Source: Gracilariopsis chorda (taxonomy: Eukaryota; Rhodophyta; Florideophyceae; Gracilariales; Gracilariaceae). From it: a stretch of 64,000 nt of DNA. A model generated the notes under the pieces. That model made no database searches. It saw only the letters and a program-made list of their open reading frames with translations, and was not told where the DNA came from. The translations under genes were made by a program, and so were the position numbers. How positions within the stretch are numbered: the first letter of the stretch is position 1; each line of letters begins with the position of its first letter. The stretch is taken from assembly GCA_003194525.1 (NCBI GenBank), contig NBIV01000163.1, positions 1-64,000 on the forward strand. The letters are read 5' to 3'. Below are positions 42,701 through 53,233 of this stretch, piece after piece.

Positions 42701-43926
42701 ACGTCGCCATTTTTTTCCTAGTCCATTGGATTTATCCCTATGGATTACCGCTCTACCTCCTTACGGACAACGGCTCTCCGTTTATCTCCAAATTCTTTGG
42801 GCACACATGCTCTGACTTAGGTCGAAAACATCTCCGAACTACAGGGTACCACCCTCACACCAATGGACAAGCCAAAAGGTTCAACAGAACCCTGGCCACG
42901 AGGTTGATTCACTACGTTTCCGAGCACCAATTAGACTGGGATGACTATGTCCAACCGCTGGTCTATGTATATAATAATCAAGTGCATAAGTCTACCGGTA
43001 AGACTGCCTTCGACCTCACCCTCTTACGTGCACATGCGCCGTACATGGTTGACCTACAGGACTTAGGAACACCTCAGGACACAACCGGGCAAATGACTCC
43101 CGCCCAGGCCAAACGGTATTCGCGGAAGCGAACTGATTCTATCCTAGAGGCCATGCAGACCACGTTTGACAAACTGCAAGCGCGCTATAAGGCCGATTTC
43201 CATCGGTCCGTTTGGTTTACAACGCAAGTGGCCGTGGGAGATTACGTCCATTTGGACTGACCACCACAAGAAAAGCACGACGCCGAGAACATCACAAAAA
43301 AGGTGTTGCCTAAGTGCACCGCGCCCTTCAAGGTACTCAAGTCCCTTGGGCATACTGTTACTATCGACCAAGATGGCCTTCAGGACACATTAACAATTGA
43401 CCGTGTCTCTCTGACCCCACGCCGCCCCTCAAGTGATCCACTGGACTTGCGCGCTCGACCTTTGTCCCAACACCCAGCCTCCGCCCCTACAGATTCTAGA
43501 AAACCACAGATCTCCGCCGATCTGGGAAGCCCTTCCTCAGATGTCTACGGCCCCCTGGACGATATGATACCTCCTGAAGAAGCACACGACCCGATGGACG
43601 TTGCTGCACATGCTCACGACGCTATCCCTTCAGTCGCTCACGGATAAGGCCCCCTGGACGATATAGAGTTGCCAGAGGTTACGGACTGGCACGACCAACG
43701 GGAGTACGTGATTGACCATATCTTCTCCGCTGGGCTGACCAACGATGGCGAAGTGCGCTACAAAGTCCGCTGGTATGGCTTTGAACCCAAGGACGATACT
43801 TGGCTCCTTAGGTCAGAAATCCAGGATAATTTTGTGACATACTATTGGTCGAAAACTGGCCACACGGAGCGTGACCTTAAGAACGCGGGCATCCCTGGCC
43901 ACCAATTTGTGCCATCACGTGCCTAA
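39720..43926 (+). pseudogene. pol: E3 Pol remnant with chromodomain
   Basis: Readable blocks in order: protease region (DTGAG, about 39868), RT (FCIDYRKLNAV at 40861, MPFGLMNAPATFQ at 41071, YLDDVNIF at 41161), RNase H (DTDVSVTQAG, TDHHSLRWL), integrase (HPGGTKMYQTLRKYFYWP, CAVCAKI, LTDNGSPFIS, HPHTNGQAKRFN) and chromodomain (YVIDHIFSAG...YKVRWYGFEPKDDTWLL, 43699-43810). Many stops and several frame changes. YLDD and the integrase CxxC are kept, which helps in reading E2's changes. Confidence 0.88.
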
Positions 43927-44329
43927 CCCGCCTACGTCCAATCAGAACCCAGCCACTGGCCACGGTGCTCATGAAAAGTCCTCCAGCAGCCTTCCACTTG
44001 CCATGGCGCTGAAGGATCCGCTTTCCGTCTAACCCCCGCTCGCTGGTGCCCGCAGAGGTTCGCCACAACGATGACCGAATAGGACTTCACATATCTCGGA
44101 AGTCCCTAGACCAATGAGGCTGAGACCCTCGAGAAGGACGCGCGGGCAGCTACCCTATGAAAACGACGCATCGAAACCACAGGGACTTGTTCAGAAACTG
44201 ACCTGCAGGTGTCCAGTTTCGAGGCGAAGACCAATAGAACGCGGCGGACATAAGGCACAAAAAGACGCCAGAGGGGCCAAAGGTGAAGCACAGCGTTTAC
44301 TGAGAGTTTATTATACGCAAAGAAGACCA

Positions 44330-46552
44330 CTACAACGTCGCGGCCCGCTGATAAGGGGACCTTGTGCGCGTGCCCTTACGGTCTTGACTCCGGGCTGATT
44401 GGGACGAGGCTCCACCAGAGGAGTCCGTGTCCGAAAGGTTTAAGTCCAAACGGTTGCCCAGGTCCGTCTTGACGCTCTCCGACAACACCTTTGCGTTGTC
44501 CTCCAGGATGGGCACCAACGCGTCTCTAACCTCTTGGTTACGTTGCATCAAGAAGTGGTACCGCGAGGCCCGTCGAGCCCATGATTGGGTGGCAGGGAGA
44601 GGCTCAACAATGCCAGCGGGTTCAAGAACACCCACGAATGTGCATACCTTCTTCAAGTCGTCAAATACCAGGGTAATGGCCTCAGGTATAACTGGCGCAT
44701 GGGGAGCAGGAGTGACCAAGGGAGCGGACACCGTCAGGGAAGTGGAGGTTTGCGGAACCAGGGAACCAGTGGATACCTCTGGAGGCTCTATCGACTCGTT
44801 ATTGCAAGCTGGCACGTGTGACAGCGCAACTGACGGGGCCGGTACTGGAACTGCTACTTCCTCCTGGACAGGAGGACGAAGACAACCCGCGTGGAATCCG
44901 ATGGCCTGTGGATAGTAATCTGGTACGGACTGGCGCGGTTCATTCCCGGGGACAGCCAGCAATGGTTTGGCCTGGTATACATTTCCATCGTCATGGCCGA
45001 GAGGGTGTCGCGGAATAGGAGAAAAGGTTTCAGTGTCGTAATCGTACCAAAGGAAACCGGGGGTCTGCGCCCAGTCGACCTGAAGGACATAATCCAATAA
45101 GGTCTTGGCCTCTTTCCCTCCGTACTCCGTACCCCGGAAGATGTTTTGCACCCCCAACTCACGAATGAGCCGGATTAAGGGCCGCCGCAGGGGCACGAGT
45201 CGGCCTTCAGCACTGTGGAGCCCTGGCTCATGCCAGATACGTTAGTCGGCCTCCCGGACGTTCGCCTGGACTCCATAGCGGGCAGTATCCAAAAATGCCA
45301 TGAGACAGAAGACGGCCCAATCGGCGAAGAGCACCTGCCAGGTCAACCACAGGAGACGCCTGGTGAAGTCTTCCTGGAGGTGGTGGGTGTGATAAGCCAC
45401 AATGGGTGGAGTGGGGACCACAATGAGATTCGAAACGTGCCAAATGGCGGCTTCATGGCCTGCACTAAGCGCAGGCAAGGAAAGGTATAAGGAAGACCTG
45501 CGGGAAGGAGGCATATCGTGAACTTCCACCTGGTGCCAACAGAAGAAGTACTTTAAGTTAGCTCGGATGCGCCCATCTGGTTCGATCATATCATTCCAAT
45601 AGGTCCGGTTGCATAGCCAGTACAGGGGGTCGTATGGGGGCTTGAACTACACCAGTCCGAGAAAGTCATGACCCGGAGGAGGGAAGGGGGCCTTGGAGTT
45701 GCCATGCATCGAATACAAGTCCTCCAGGAGCTTGTTTACTCTCCATTGGTAATCGACCTACTCGCCACAGTAGACAAACGGCATGTCGGGGGGGACCAGG
45801 GTGCGGCATCGCGCGACCGAACGGGCATCGGCAGGAAGATGGAGCCAGCGGTTGTACCAGGAGTCCTCTTGGGAATTCTTCTTCTCGCGAGCGTAGTTTG
45901 GGATGGCAGCGAACTGACAGCCGTCCAAGTATTGGTCAGCATATCGCACGAACTGTGCAACCGAGCTGGGCAGATCGGTACTCCTCATGGCCATGGGATT
46001 ACGACGCAAGATGTGGTCATATATGTCCCCGGGATGTGCATAGACACTGCTGGGTACGAGAGCCATGTTGGTTGAATCTAACTTGATGGCCACCCGTGGG
46101 ATTCGTTCGAAGCCATCATAGGCCATCAGGTAAGCATGGGAGTCTTTATACGCCTCCGGAGACATGAAATAGACGCGATGGACGAGCCAGCCCAGCGGAC
46201 ACGGTGCACAGCGAAGCCAACGGTCTGGAACGTGAAAGACCAAAGGAATACCACTACGGGTACGAAAGGGTCGAGGATGATGAATGAACCAAGGCGGAAC
46301 GTGGGGAAAGGCGAGGCCGAAAGGACGAGGGAATCCGAAGGGAGGTTTTGGCGACCGCCAAAGGGGTGGGGGGAACGCAAGAGCACGGAGCGTGCCCTGA
46401 GATGGATGCTCAGTACGGGAGGAGACGCCGTCGCAGGCAACCAATGGCATGGTAGCGGCCACGTGCCACTTGCCGAAAAAACGCCCAAATGGACGCACGA
46501 CGGTACCTCTGCCATACGGAGCGCAAGAGGGCTGGTGGGCCATTTCACCCAA
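44330..46552 (-). pseudogene. Conserved antisense ORF (aORF) of E3, three stops, no frameshift
   Basis: 741 codons in one uninterrupted minus-strand frame with stops at 45755-45757, about 45650 and 45242-45244. It contains an N-terminal Pro/Phe-rich segment of about 125 residues, then the aORF core (ERIPRVAI, DGCQFAAIP, DMPFVYCGE, FCWHQVEVHDM, FADWAVFCLMAFL, GRLVPLRRPL, TPGFLWYDYDT) and the C-terminal helical/Ser-rich tail (LMQRNQEVRDALVPIL). It matches E2 along its length and E1 in the core. Lack of frameshifts, while gag and pol of the same copy are shifted repeatedly, is notable. Function unknown. Confidence 0.75.
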
Positions 46553-46694
46553 AAGACGGATGGACTACACCGGTAAGTGGACCTGAGGACGATTATTCCA
46601 CCTCATTGGGGGGAGAAGACGCTGGCTGGAGGGATAGGTGAGACTCCGAACTTGGAAGGAACCGACGGGACGTCGGATCTTAAGAAGGGAGGTC

Positions 46695-47219
46695 TGAAGG
46701 AGAATAAACATCGGGTAGGCGGAGTGGTGAGGTAACCACGGGGATGGACAAGCAGAGATCAGACCATTGCTGGCGGAAATATTCCACGTGGCCACGCTGT
46801 GTGCCTATGCAGGGGATACGAGGGGACAGTGCGAGTGCCAAGGCACTGTGGCCATAGGTTTTATCATGTAGCTAATTTTATTTAACTTGTTAGGATAGTT
46901 CCGAAGCTCCGAGCGCCTCGCCACCTAGATAACTTGGCTCGAGTGGCGCCGACCTCCGAAGAGCAAAAGCAAGCACCATCGCCGTCTTCTTGCCGCCATA
47001 TGCTGCCAGTAGGACACCAAAGGCCTCCAAGCCATCGCTACCATTCTCCAGACCTGTAATGAATTGAGATAGCACCCGCCCATTGCGCTTCGCTGCCGGT
47101 TGGTGCCCGCGTCACTAGTAGACCCAGTGGATTGTCACCCCAATGGCTGGCTCTCTGCCGCTACTACCCCCTATTATACTACAACCTAAGTGGGCCAAGA
47201 GATTTAGTACTCTACTACA
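46695..47219 (+). repeat. E3 3' LTR
   Basis: 525 bp, starts TGAAGGAGAATAAAC (TG kept) and ends CTCTACTACA. Positions about 46780-46940 match E2's 5' LTR almost base for base. Confidence 0.9.
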
Positions 47220-47479
47220 GAACTAATGTCGTTGTACACCTGCGACTGTTTTTGCTGTTCATTCTACGTGCCTATGTCATTAGCGCCACTCATATTGAAC
47301 ATCACCTTCAGTGTTTTGGGATGCTCAAACGAGTACTTCATCAGATATGGCACTGTGCCCCCTTTCGTGGGTTCTATGTTGCTATGATAGCGGTAATTCT
47401 TCCAGAGTTGGGTTGCACGGCACATTATTATGGTTTTCTGCCCTTCTTTTGCGGTGAATCATGCGATGTTTGCCTTATT

Positions 47480-48169
47480 CAATTTACTTTTTCTTTCCCT
47501 CACAACCATGTTGCTGTCGTGTCAAAAATAGCGTGGCCCGGAGCAATTCCGGCAATGGGAGAAGTGTCATTGCCTGTGCATAGAATGGTAGAGGCCACGC
47601 AATGCTTCTTTCTCACCAAAAAGAGGCAATTCTGCACGAATCAGGGTGTCAGTCGCATCGAAGTCTTCAATGATGCATTATTCGGGCCACACGAAAATGT
47701 AGTGATGAGACCCGTTGCGCTCTTGAAACTCAAGCTTCGATACAAACCCGGAACATTTCATTTCAAAGATGTGCGCCGAGTGTTTCTCCAGGTTCTTCAT
47801 GAAGTGATTGTCATACCGATTGTACATTCGTGCAATCAGATCCGGTCGGTCAAACGGTTGAGAGTGGTTAGTATGTGCCGTACATGCGCTACGAATGCCA
47901 GTGACCATTCCAAAATGATGTAGATACTCTTGCAAGATGTTCATGGTGATAATAATGAACAGATAAGGCGGTCCAATCCGAGCCACAATCTTCTGCACAT
48001 CTATGCGCTTCTTCTTCCAGTACATGTCTAAATTGACAGATTCATCTGGCAGAAATATGTGTTTTATTTGTGCTGACTGTGATGGTGACGCATGACCGGT
48101 TTGCTGTTGTCCTTGCCGACTCTGTTGCTCGTTTACAATGCGTCCCTGTTTTTTCTCCTCATGAAACAA
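47480..48169 (-). pseudogene. Helitron RepHel N-terminal (Helitron_like_N) remnant
   Basis: The frame from 48169 carries GPPYLFIIITMN, RPDLIARMYN and YKKKRIDV-like context ending in KLEFQERNGSHHYIFVW. This matches the Helitron_like_N order (GPPTLFITLT, RPDL, EFQ-RG-PH-H). After a stop at 47678-47680 the frame continues IIEDFDATDTLIRAELP, the next conserved Helitron block. The HUH pair of the Rep nuclease appears as HHY instead of HxH, so one catalytic His is replaced. The region nicks DNA in active Helitrons. Confidence 0.75.
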
Positions 48170-50149
48170 AGTTGCATGTACTCAATGCATGTGTGTGTGA
48201 GAAGCATCCACATCTGCATTAACGCTCCAATTTTTAGAACGATTTTATCCGAGTATACTCGTCGATTCGCGTTCTCAGTCCAAATGAGCTTTTGAAGCAT
48301 CTACTCGTTGACGCTGAGACCAAAATGTTGCTGTGTAGAGGTTCTTGCATCTAGAAATACTTTGATTCCGAACGGTTTGTTCGGATCCTACTATGGGTAG
48401 GGAAGAGGGAGAGTACCTTTCTCTCCAAGTTTGGATGTTGGTTTTAGAAGTCGGTACTCCACTTGCACATGTTTTGCGAGACTCGCCGTCGCCACAGCTT
48501 CAGCGGCAGCAGGATTTGTCACTACGATGTGCTCTTTTGTTGTTGTTCCTCTTACCAAGTGCAGCACTTGAGACTCCACTTGGCATAAGAAATTCGGATC
48601 CACGGCGAGCGTTGTCATCATGGTTAGCCCTGCACCAAGAACATCTTCAGGTAAAGGACCTAAACCAGCATGGAAAGCGCTGAGTATGGCACTTCGGGTT
48701 CCTTCGTATTTCCGTACGACTACAACTTATTCCGATTTTTCACGCTAATATTAACGGTGGTCTCAACATTTTGTTGTTGTTTTTGAGTGTTGAGCACGAA
48801 TTGATACCATTACTGCATCACGTGTGGCAATGGCTGGACTGCATCGTAAAACGTGGGCACGATGTCTTCTACGTTGATATATTGAATGAGCGCAAACAGA
48901 TTGACACGTTCCTAGGACGAAAGATCCAAGAATGTCAAGCTGGTACTCCACAAAAATCCATAAGAAGTGTTGTTCTGGCTCGGCGTTGGGAGAGTGAGAG
49001 CTGCGTTACCCTGAAGTCTGAGAATGGACGGACCGCCTCCTGTCACATAACAAATGTCTACAAACGCTTGCATCGTCGATGAAACTGTGTTAAAGTTGAG
49101 AAAATAAACGTCAAATGCTCGTTCTCAGACAGTACAGATTTCGAATGAACTCGCTTCTAGGCCTTCACCGAAACGTTACGCTCCATTTTGCTGTTTATTC
49201 ATTTCATAGCCCCCTCCGGTTGTCTTTTTTAAGCAAAACACAACCTCAATAATTTCAGATATGAAATCGTAATTTCCACTCCGAGTACAGGCAGAAGAAC
49301 AACTTGTGCGAGTGCTCGACGAGTCTTCTGCATTTAATGTCACCTATAGTGTGAGCGAATCAAATTCTAGAATGCTCGCATGCATTAATGGATCATTCCA
49401 GTCCAGATTTGCCACAGACAGCCACGCATATTCGCCCAATATGGTCATAGATCAGGAAGCCCTCCAAAATGTATTATTTTCGTATCAAATTGCGGCTTTT
49501 TGCGGCTATAATGAAGCCAGAAAGATCTCATCTTCATAGTAATGGGCGCCTTTTTCCTTCTTGTTCTGACAGCGGCAGAGCAGCCTGCCGTGGTGTCCTC
49601 GACAGAGCACAAGTGATATGATTATATTCTAATAATATCCAAAAAATATATCTGTTCTTTGATTCATTTATTGGCAAAAAAAGTTGCTCTAAAAGAGCTC
49701 TTAGAGACTGTAAGTGACTTTGTTTTCATTAAATGGAATTAAAACGGGCATCTGTTCTGCATGCATCATTAAGAGGAAAAAAACATGAGAAGTAGAGAAA
49801 CGGTAGTCAGAAAACTTTTCACGAACTCGTAGAATCTAGGTATTTCGCACAAACTTGGTAGCACGAAAACAATGGATCCACTTGCACTAACGGCGTCTGT
49901 TATTTTTTCTGCTGTAAAAAACGAAAATGCATCAGTAATGAAGTTTTTTTACTGCTAATGGCTGCAACAAAGGTTTTTTGAATGTGGGCATTGCTTTCAT
50001 TCAAGTTCATCTTATCTAGGGCTGAAGAAGCTGATACTGGCCAATATCTTTCAGCTTCTGTCCATGCTCGACTGCAATCAACGAAAAGACCATAAAAGTT
50101 TTTAGTTGCGCTTTTTATTTTCAAACTGCATCCCAACACCTCCGCTGTA
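48170..50149. other. Non-coding DNA upstream of the Helitron Rep domain
   Basis: Only short frames without recognised domains. It may include the Helitron's 5' part and end. Nothing else was identified. Confidence 0.4.
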
Positions 50150-50520
50150 CTACAATAATTTACACATGTATGAGGGGGGTATTTGATTGACGGGAAGCGT
50201 TATGCCAAAAACTCCCCTTGCATGCTCCCTCCGGTGCATGGAATTTTTACTTTGGCGCAACGCCTCCTCACCAGGTAAAAGTTTCAGCAGCAGCAGCATC
50301 AACAGCAGTAGCAGAAAAGCTGAAAGATTATTGGCTGCTGCTCTATGTTGACTGTTGCTCTTGATATATGGCTGGAACTGCAGCAGTGCCATCCAATTCG
50401 CTGCACAGTGGCTGGCACTGCAGTCATTTTGGCAGTGCTAGCCAATTATTAGCTACTGCACTCTGCACACACTACGGCAGTGCCTGCAAATCATCATCGC
50501 GGGGGAGCTCAATTGCAACT
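50150..50520 (-). repeat. Inverted copy of the 31.7-34.3 kb repeat family
   Basis: Read on the minus strand it shows the same landmarks as the units at 31700-34320: CTGCTGCTGCTG, then GCGCCAAAG, a GCATGC block and TCAATCAAAT. It lies on the far side of the Helitron and E3. Confidence 0.5.
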
Positions 50521-50892
50521 CTATTTGATATTCACTCTCGGCGCCGCGGCCCTCATTGGTTTGCAGGCCGTTTGCGAGCAATAGCAAGCAGAAACGGTTT
50601 GCAGATTCCCCAAAGTCATCCTTATTCAGCGGCGCGCAGCGCTGCCCGCGGCCGAAGGCCGCTTCTAATTGTATTTGTGTTGATGATTGCCAAACTTGTT
50701 GAGGGAGAGATTGGTCTAATGCTAAATTTCAGAAATTTTTGAGGTTTGGATGGTTTGTTCTACTTGCGATCTGAGATCTGAGGTTATCGGGCTCTGATTG
50801 GCTGTTTCGATGACATATGCGTCATAAAGTAGATTGACCGAACCCCCGTCCTGAGCGCGTGCAATTCGTATCGAAAGAAGAAAGTTAACATA

Positions 50893-50939
50893 TGCAACAG
50901 CTTGTTCGATACATAGGATGTATGGAGCAAGCTGTTGCA
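50893..50939. repeat. Near-perfect 22-bp hairpin
   Basis: Arms 50893-50914 and 50918-50939 pair at 20 of 22 positions, plus one G-U wobble on one strand, around a 3-nt loop (AGG). No gene is adjacent. Confidence 0.6.
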
Positions 50940-52081
50940 ACACCCAATACTTTTGGTTTTGAATTTTAGCAGCTTATTTTGGGAAACCTGAGTTATGGTG
51001 AGGAATAGAACCGTTGCTGTTTGGCGTCGCGCTTCGTTGACCACGTGCTGGAGGTCTGGTAAGCCACTACCGATTGCCGGACGCACGACGAAACAACGGT
51101 ACGCTGTCAGGCACATGGATAGGAGTGATGAAGGAGCAAGTGGCGCGGGATGAGTCATATGAGAGGGGCACAGCGCAATTGGACAATATTAGTCGCACGT
51201 TGAATGCACGTACACACCAAACTGTAATCTGCAGTGCGATGGCGGCGGAACGGGGCTGTGGGGGGACAACAAAGCGGGCGCAGCGGTGGCTGACGGTAAG
51301 TAGTTTATGAACACGAAGAATAGGAGGCGTGAAAGCTGAGCGATTTGAAGAGGGTGGTGTGCATTGCAAACGACAGAGGGCGGCTCCTGTGAGCGCATGC
51401 AGTTTGGCATTGGGGCAAGCGAAGCGGGAAACGCGGCCCAGGAACGAGAACAGCACTGTTGTGGAACGGGGAAGTGTCAGTGTGGACACGCCCGCGGGGA
51501 GGTTGTTGGCGTTTGACGCATGAGTCCGCCGCCGTGGGCGACGGGAGATGGCACAGACTGACGGGCGAACTCTTTGCCAAATGCGGCAGTTTGTAAATTG
51601 AAGTGGAGCGGCGTCTGGAAGTGGAGCTCGCGCGCGGCTCGAGAGCGACGGGCTCTTGCTTGTTGCGGCGGCGACGGGGGGCAAGGAGGGAGACGCATTA
51701 CGTAAGTGGAACGCGGCTGTTGGTCGCAGTCCCCTCGATAGGGGTTACGGCGCCTTGGCGCTTTTCCACTTCTCTTGTTACGGAGAAGCTGAGCACAAAA
51801 CGGCCGAGCTGTGTGCCCCGCACGCGCTCACCACCAGCACGTGGTCGCGTCGCATTGGCCCGCGCACCCGACACACTACTCCTCCTGCGCCTAACCCTCG
51901 TCCCAACCGTCCAATCGCCGCTCCCTGTACCGCCGATAAATGCCCCACCTCTACTCCGCGCTGACCTTCCTCGCCCCGCCTCTACCCACTCCCCATCCCT
52001 CAAACCCCCCAACGCACTACCCCAAACTCAAAAAACCCTTCCTTCCTACCCAACGCCGTCTCCCCCACCACAACCAAACCC
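50940..52081. other. Upstream region of the ABHD17-like gene
   Basis: Long open frames here are explained by high G+C and low complexity and show no domain. From about 51890 the plus strand becomes very C-rich, forming a pyrimidine-biased leader in front of the hydrolase start. Confidence 0.5.
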
Positions 52082-53233
52082 TTGTCTGCTACATCCCCCC
52101 CTCCAATCTCCCACATGGGCCAGCTTTACTCCCATCTCGTTTTTCGCCCCCCCCAATTCTGCACTTACCAGTGCACACAAGGCCGAATCAAGTACGTCGT
52201 CCCCGACGAGGACGGACTACCCTCTGTCCATTCCACAGACCTCTTTTGGCTTCAAACCGCCCTCAATTTCCGCATCCCCTGCGCCTTCATCCGTCGTCCC
52301 CAATCCCAATACGTCGTCATCTACGCTCACACAAACGCAGAGGACCTTGGCGACAGCATCGTCCACGCCCACATCATAGCCCGCACCCTCAACGTCGACG
52401 TCATTGCCTTCGAGTACTCCGGCTACGGCCTATCCGAGCGTCCACCCCGTCGTCTCTTCGCCCATACCAACCCTCGTCCCGGCCGTCGAGTTCATCCCTC
52501 CCTTTCCGTACATGCCCGCAAACGCGCAGAGCCTTCCGAAAAGGCCGTCTGCGCCGATATCCTCGCCGTCTACGCCTACCTCACCGAATCTTGCAACGTC
52601 GCTCCGGAGAACATTCTCATCTTTGGTCGAAGTATTGGAAGTGGCCCCGCCGTGTACTGCGCCGTCACCCGCCCCATTCGCGGTCTTGTCCTCATTGCCC
52701 CGATCGCATCAGCCGTTCGCGTGCCCCTTAAACGTCTCAACGTCACTCTTCCCTTCATAGATACCTTCCCGAACATTGACCGCGCCGCCAAGATAGAGTG
52801 CCCCGTCCTCGTTATACACGGTGACATCGACGACATCGTGCCTAAGCTACACGGAGAGAAGCTTTTCCGCAAGCTCAACCGCAAGGGCTGTGCCGTCAAT
52901 CCCTTATGGATCCCCAACGCTCGTCACAACAACGTCGTTGAAGACTTCTCCTCGCTCGTCTTTGGTCGCTATCTCACCTTTCTCGATGAGCTAAAGCTCA
53001 TGCCCCTCTCATCCTCTCCATCTCATTCATGTTCGCATCAACATTTTCACTCCGATGCGCTCCCAACGTACCCTTATGATGATGCATGCACAACCAGTAG
53101 CCCCACTTCCAACGATCTCTCCTTCCACATGTCTTCCCGTCGTACAGCCTACTACCACAGTCAGTGCTTGAAGCGTGCAGCACAGTCTTCGTTCGGATCA
53201 CATCCACAGCTCAGCATCTTCACCAACCCTTAA
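52082..53233 (+). CDS. ABHD17-like alpha/beta hydrolase (candidate protein depalmitoylase)
   Basis: 383 codons if read straight through. Catalytic triad (numbered from 52082): Ser184 in FGRSIGSG, Asp250 in HGDIDDIVP, His282 in NARHNNV. The oxyanion region is YAHTNAEDLG and the strand EYSGYG matches the ABHD17/FAM108 family, which removes palmitate from membrane-bound signalling proteins. A better start may be Met12 (52115): it gives MGQLYS, an N-myristoylation consensus, replacing the Cys cluster that anchors animal ABHD17. Residues 120-149 form an Arg/Pro-rich insert absent from the family and may be an unspliced intron. The Ser/His-rich tail after residue 305 is lineage-specific. Transcribed towards the RRM gene. 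Confidence 0.9.
   Translation: MSATSPPPISHMGQLYSHLVFRPPQFCTYQCTQGRIKYVVPDEDGLPSVHSTDLFWLQTALNFRIPCAFIRRPQSQYVVIYAHTNAEDLGDSIVHAHIIARTLNVDVIAFEYSGYGLSERPPRRLFAHTNPRPGRRVHPSLSVHARKRAEPSEKAVCADILAVYAYLTESCNVAPENILIFGRSIGSGPAVYCAVTRPIRGLVLIAPIASAVRVPLKRLNVTLPFIDTFPNIDRAAKIECPVLVIHGDIDDIVPKLHGEKLFRKLNRKGCAVNPLWIPNARHNNVVEDFSSLVFGRYLTFLDELKLMPLSSSPSHSCSHQHFHSDALPTYPYDDACTTSSPTSNDLSFHMSSRRTAYYHSQCLKRAAQSSFGSHPQLSIFTNP
52440..52529 (+). other. Possible 90-nt in-frame intron in the ABHD17-like gene
   Basis: GT at 52440 and AG at 52529 bound 90 nt. Removing them makes SEQPSEKAVCADI follow GYGL, matching the family pattern GYG-S-KPSEKNLYADI. The donor GTCCAC is weak, and the length divisible by three keeps the frame open either way. 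Confidence 0.5.

Larger units (their letters stand above)
36790..47219 (+). mobile_element. Ty3/Gypsy chromovirus E3, full length, strongly decayed
   Basis: 10.4 kb, plus sense, same family as E2. LTRs are 36790-37314 and 46695-47219. Perfect GAACT duplications lie at 36785-36789 and 47220-47224. PBS-like TGATCTCCAGACCTAGAAG is at 37317-37335 and PPT AAGAAGGGAGG at 46682-46692. Gag and pol carry many stops and frameshifts; the antisense ORF is one frame with three stops. LTR divergence is higher than in E2, so it is the oldest of the three complete elements. Confidence 0.92.
34627..48169 (-). mobile_element. Decayed Helitron interrupted by Gypsy element E3
   Basis: On the minus strand, from 48169 down, a Helitron Rep-like N-domain is followed beyond E3 by a central segment and a Pif1-type helicase, collinear with a single RepHel protein. 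Multiple stops and frame changes show it is dead. The insertion of E3 at 36790-47219 has a perfect GAACT duplication, so both halves were once joined. The Helitron 5'-TC and 3'-CTRR ends were not located. Confidence 0.75.

Noticed and set aside
51067-51684. 205-codon minus-strand frame
   Set aside because: High G+C, Ser/Arg/Pro-rich, no domain; explained by composition upstream of the ABHD17-like gene.
51603-52731. Overlapping long plus-strand frames upstream of and within the ABHD17-like gene
   Set aside because: They lack domains; the frame from 52082 contains the complete catalytic triad and overrides them.
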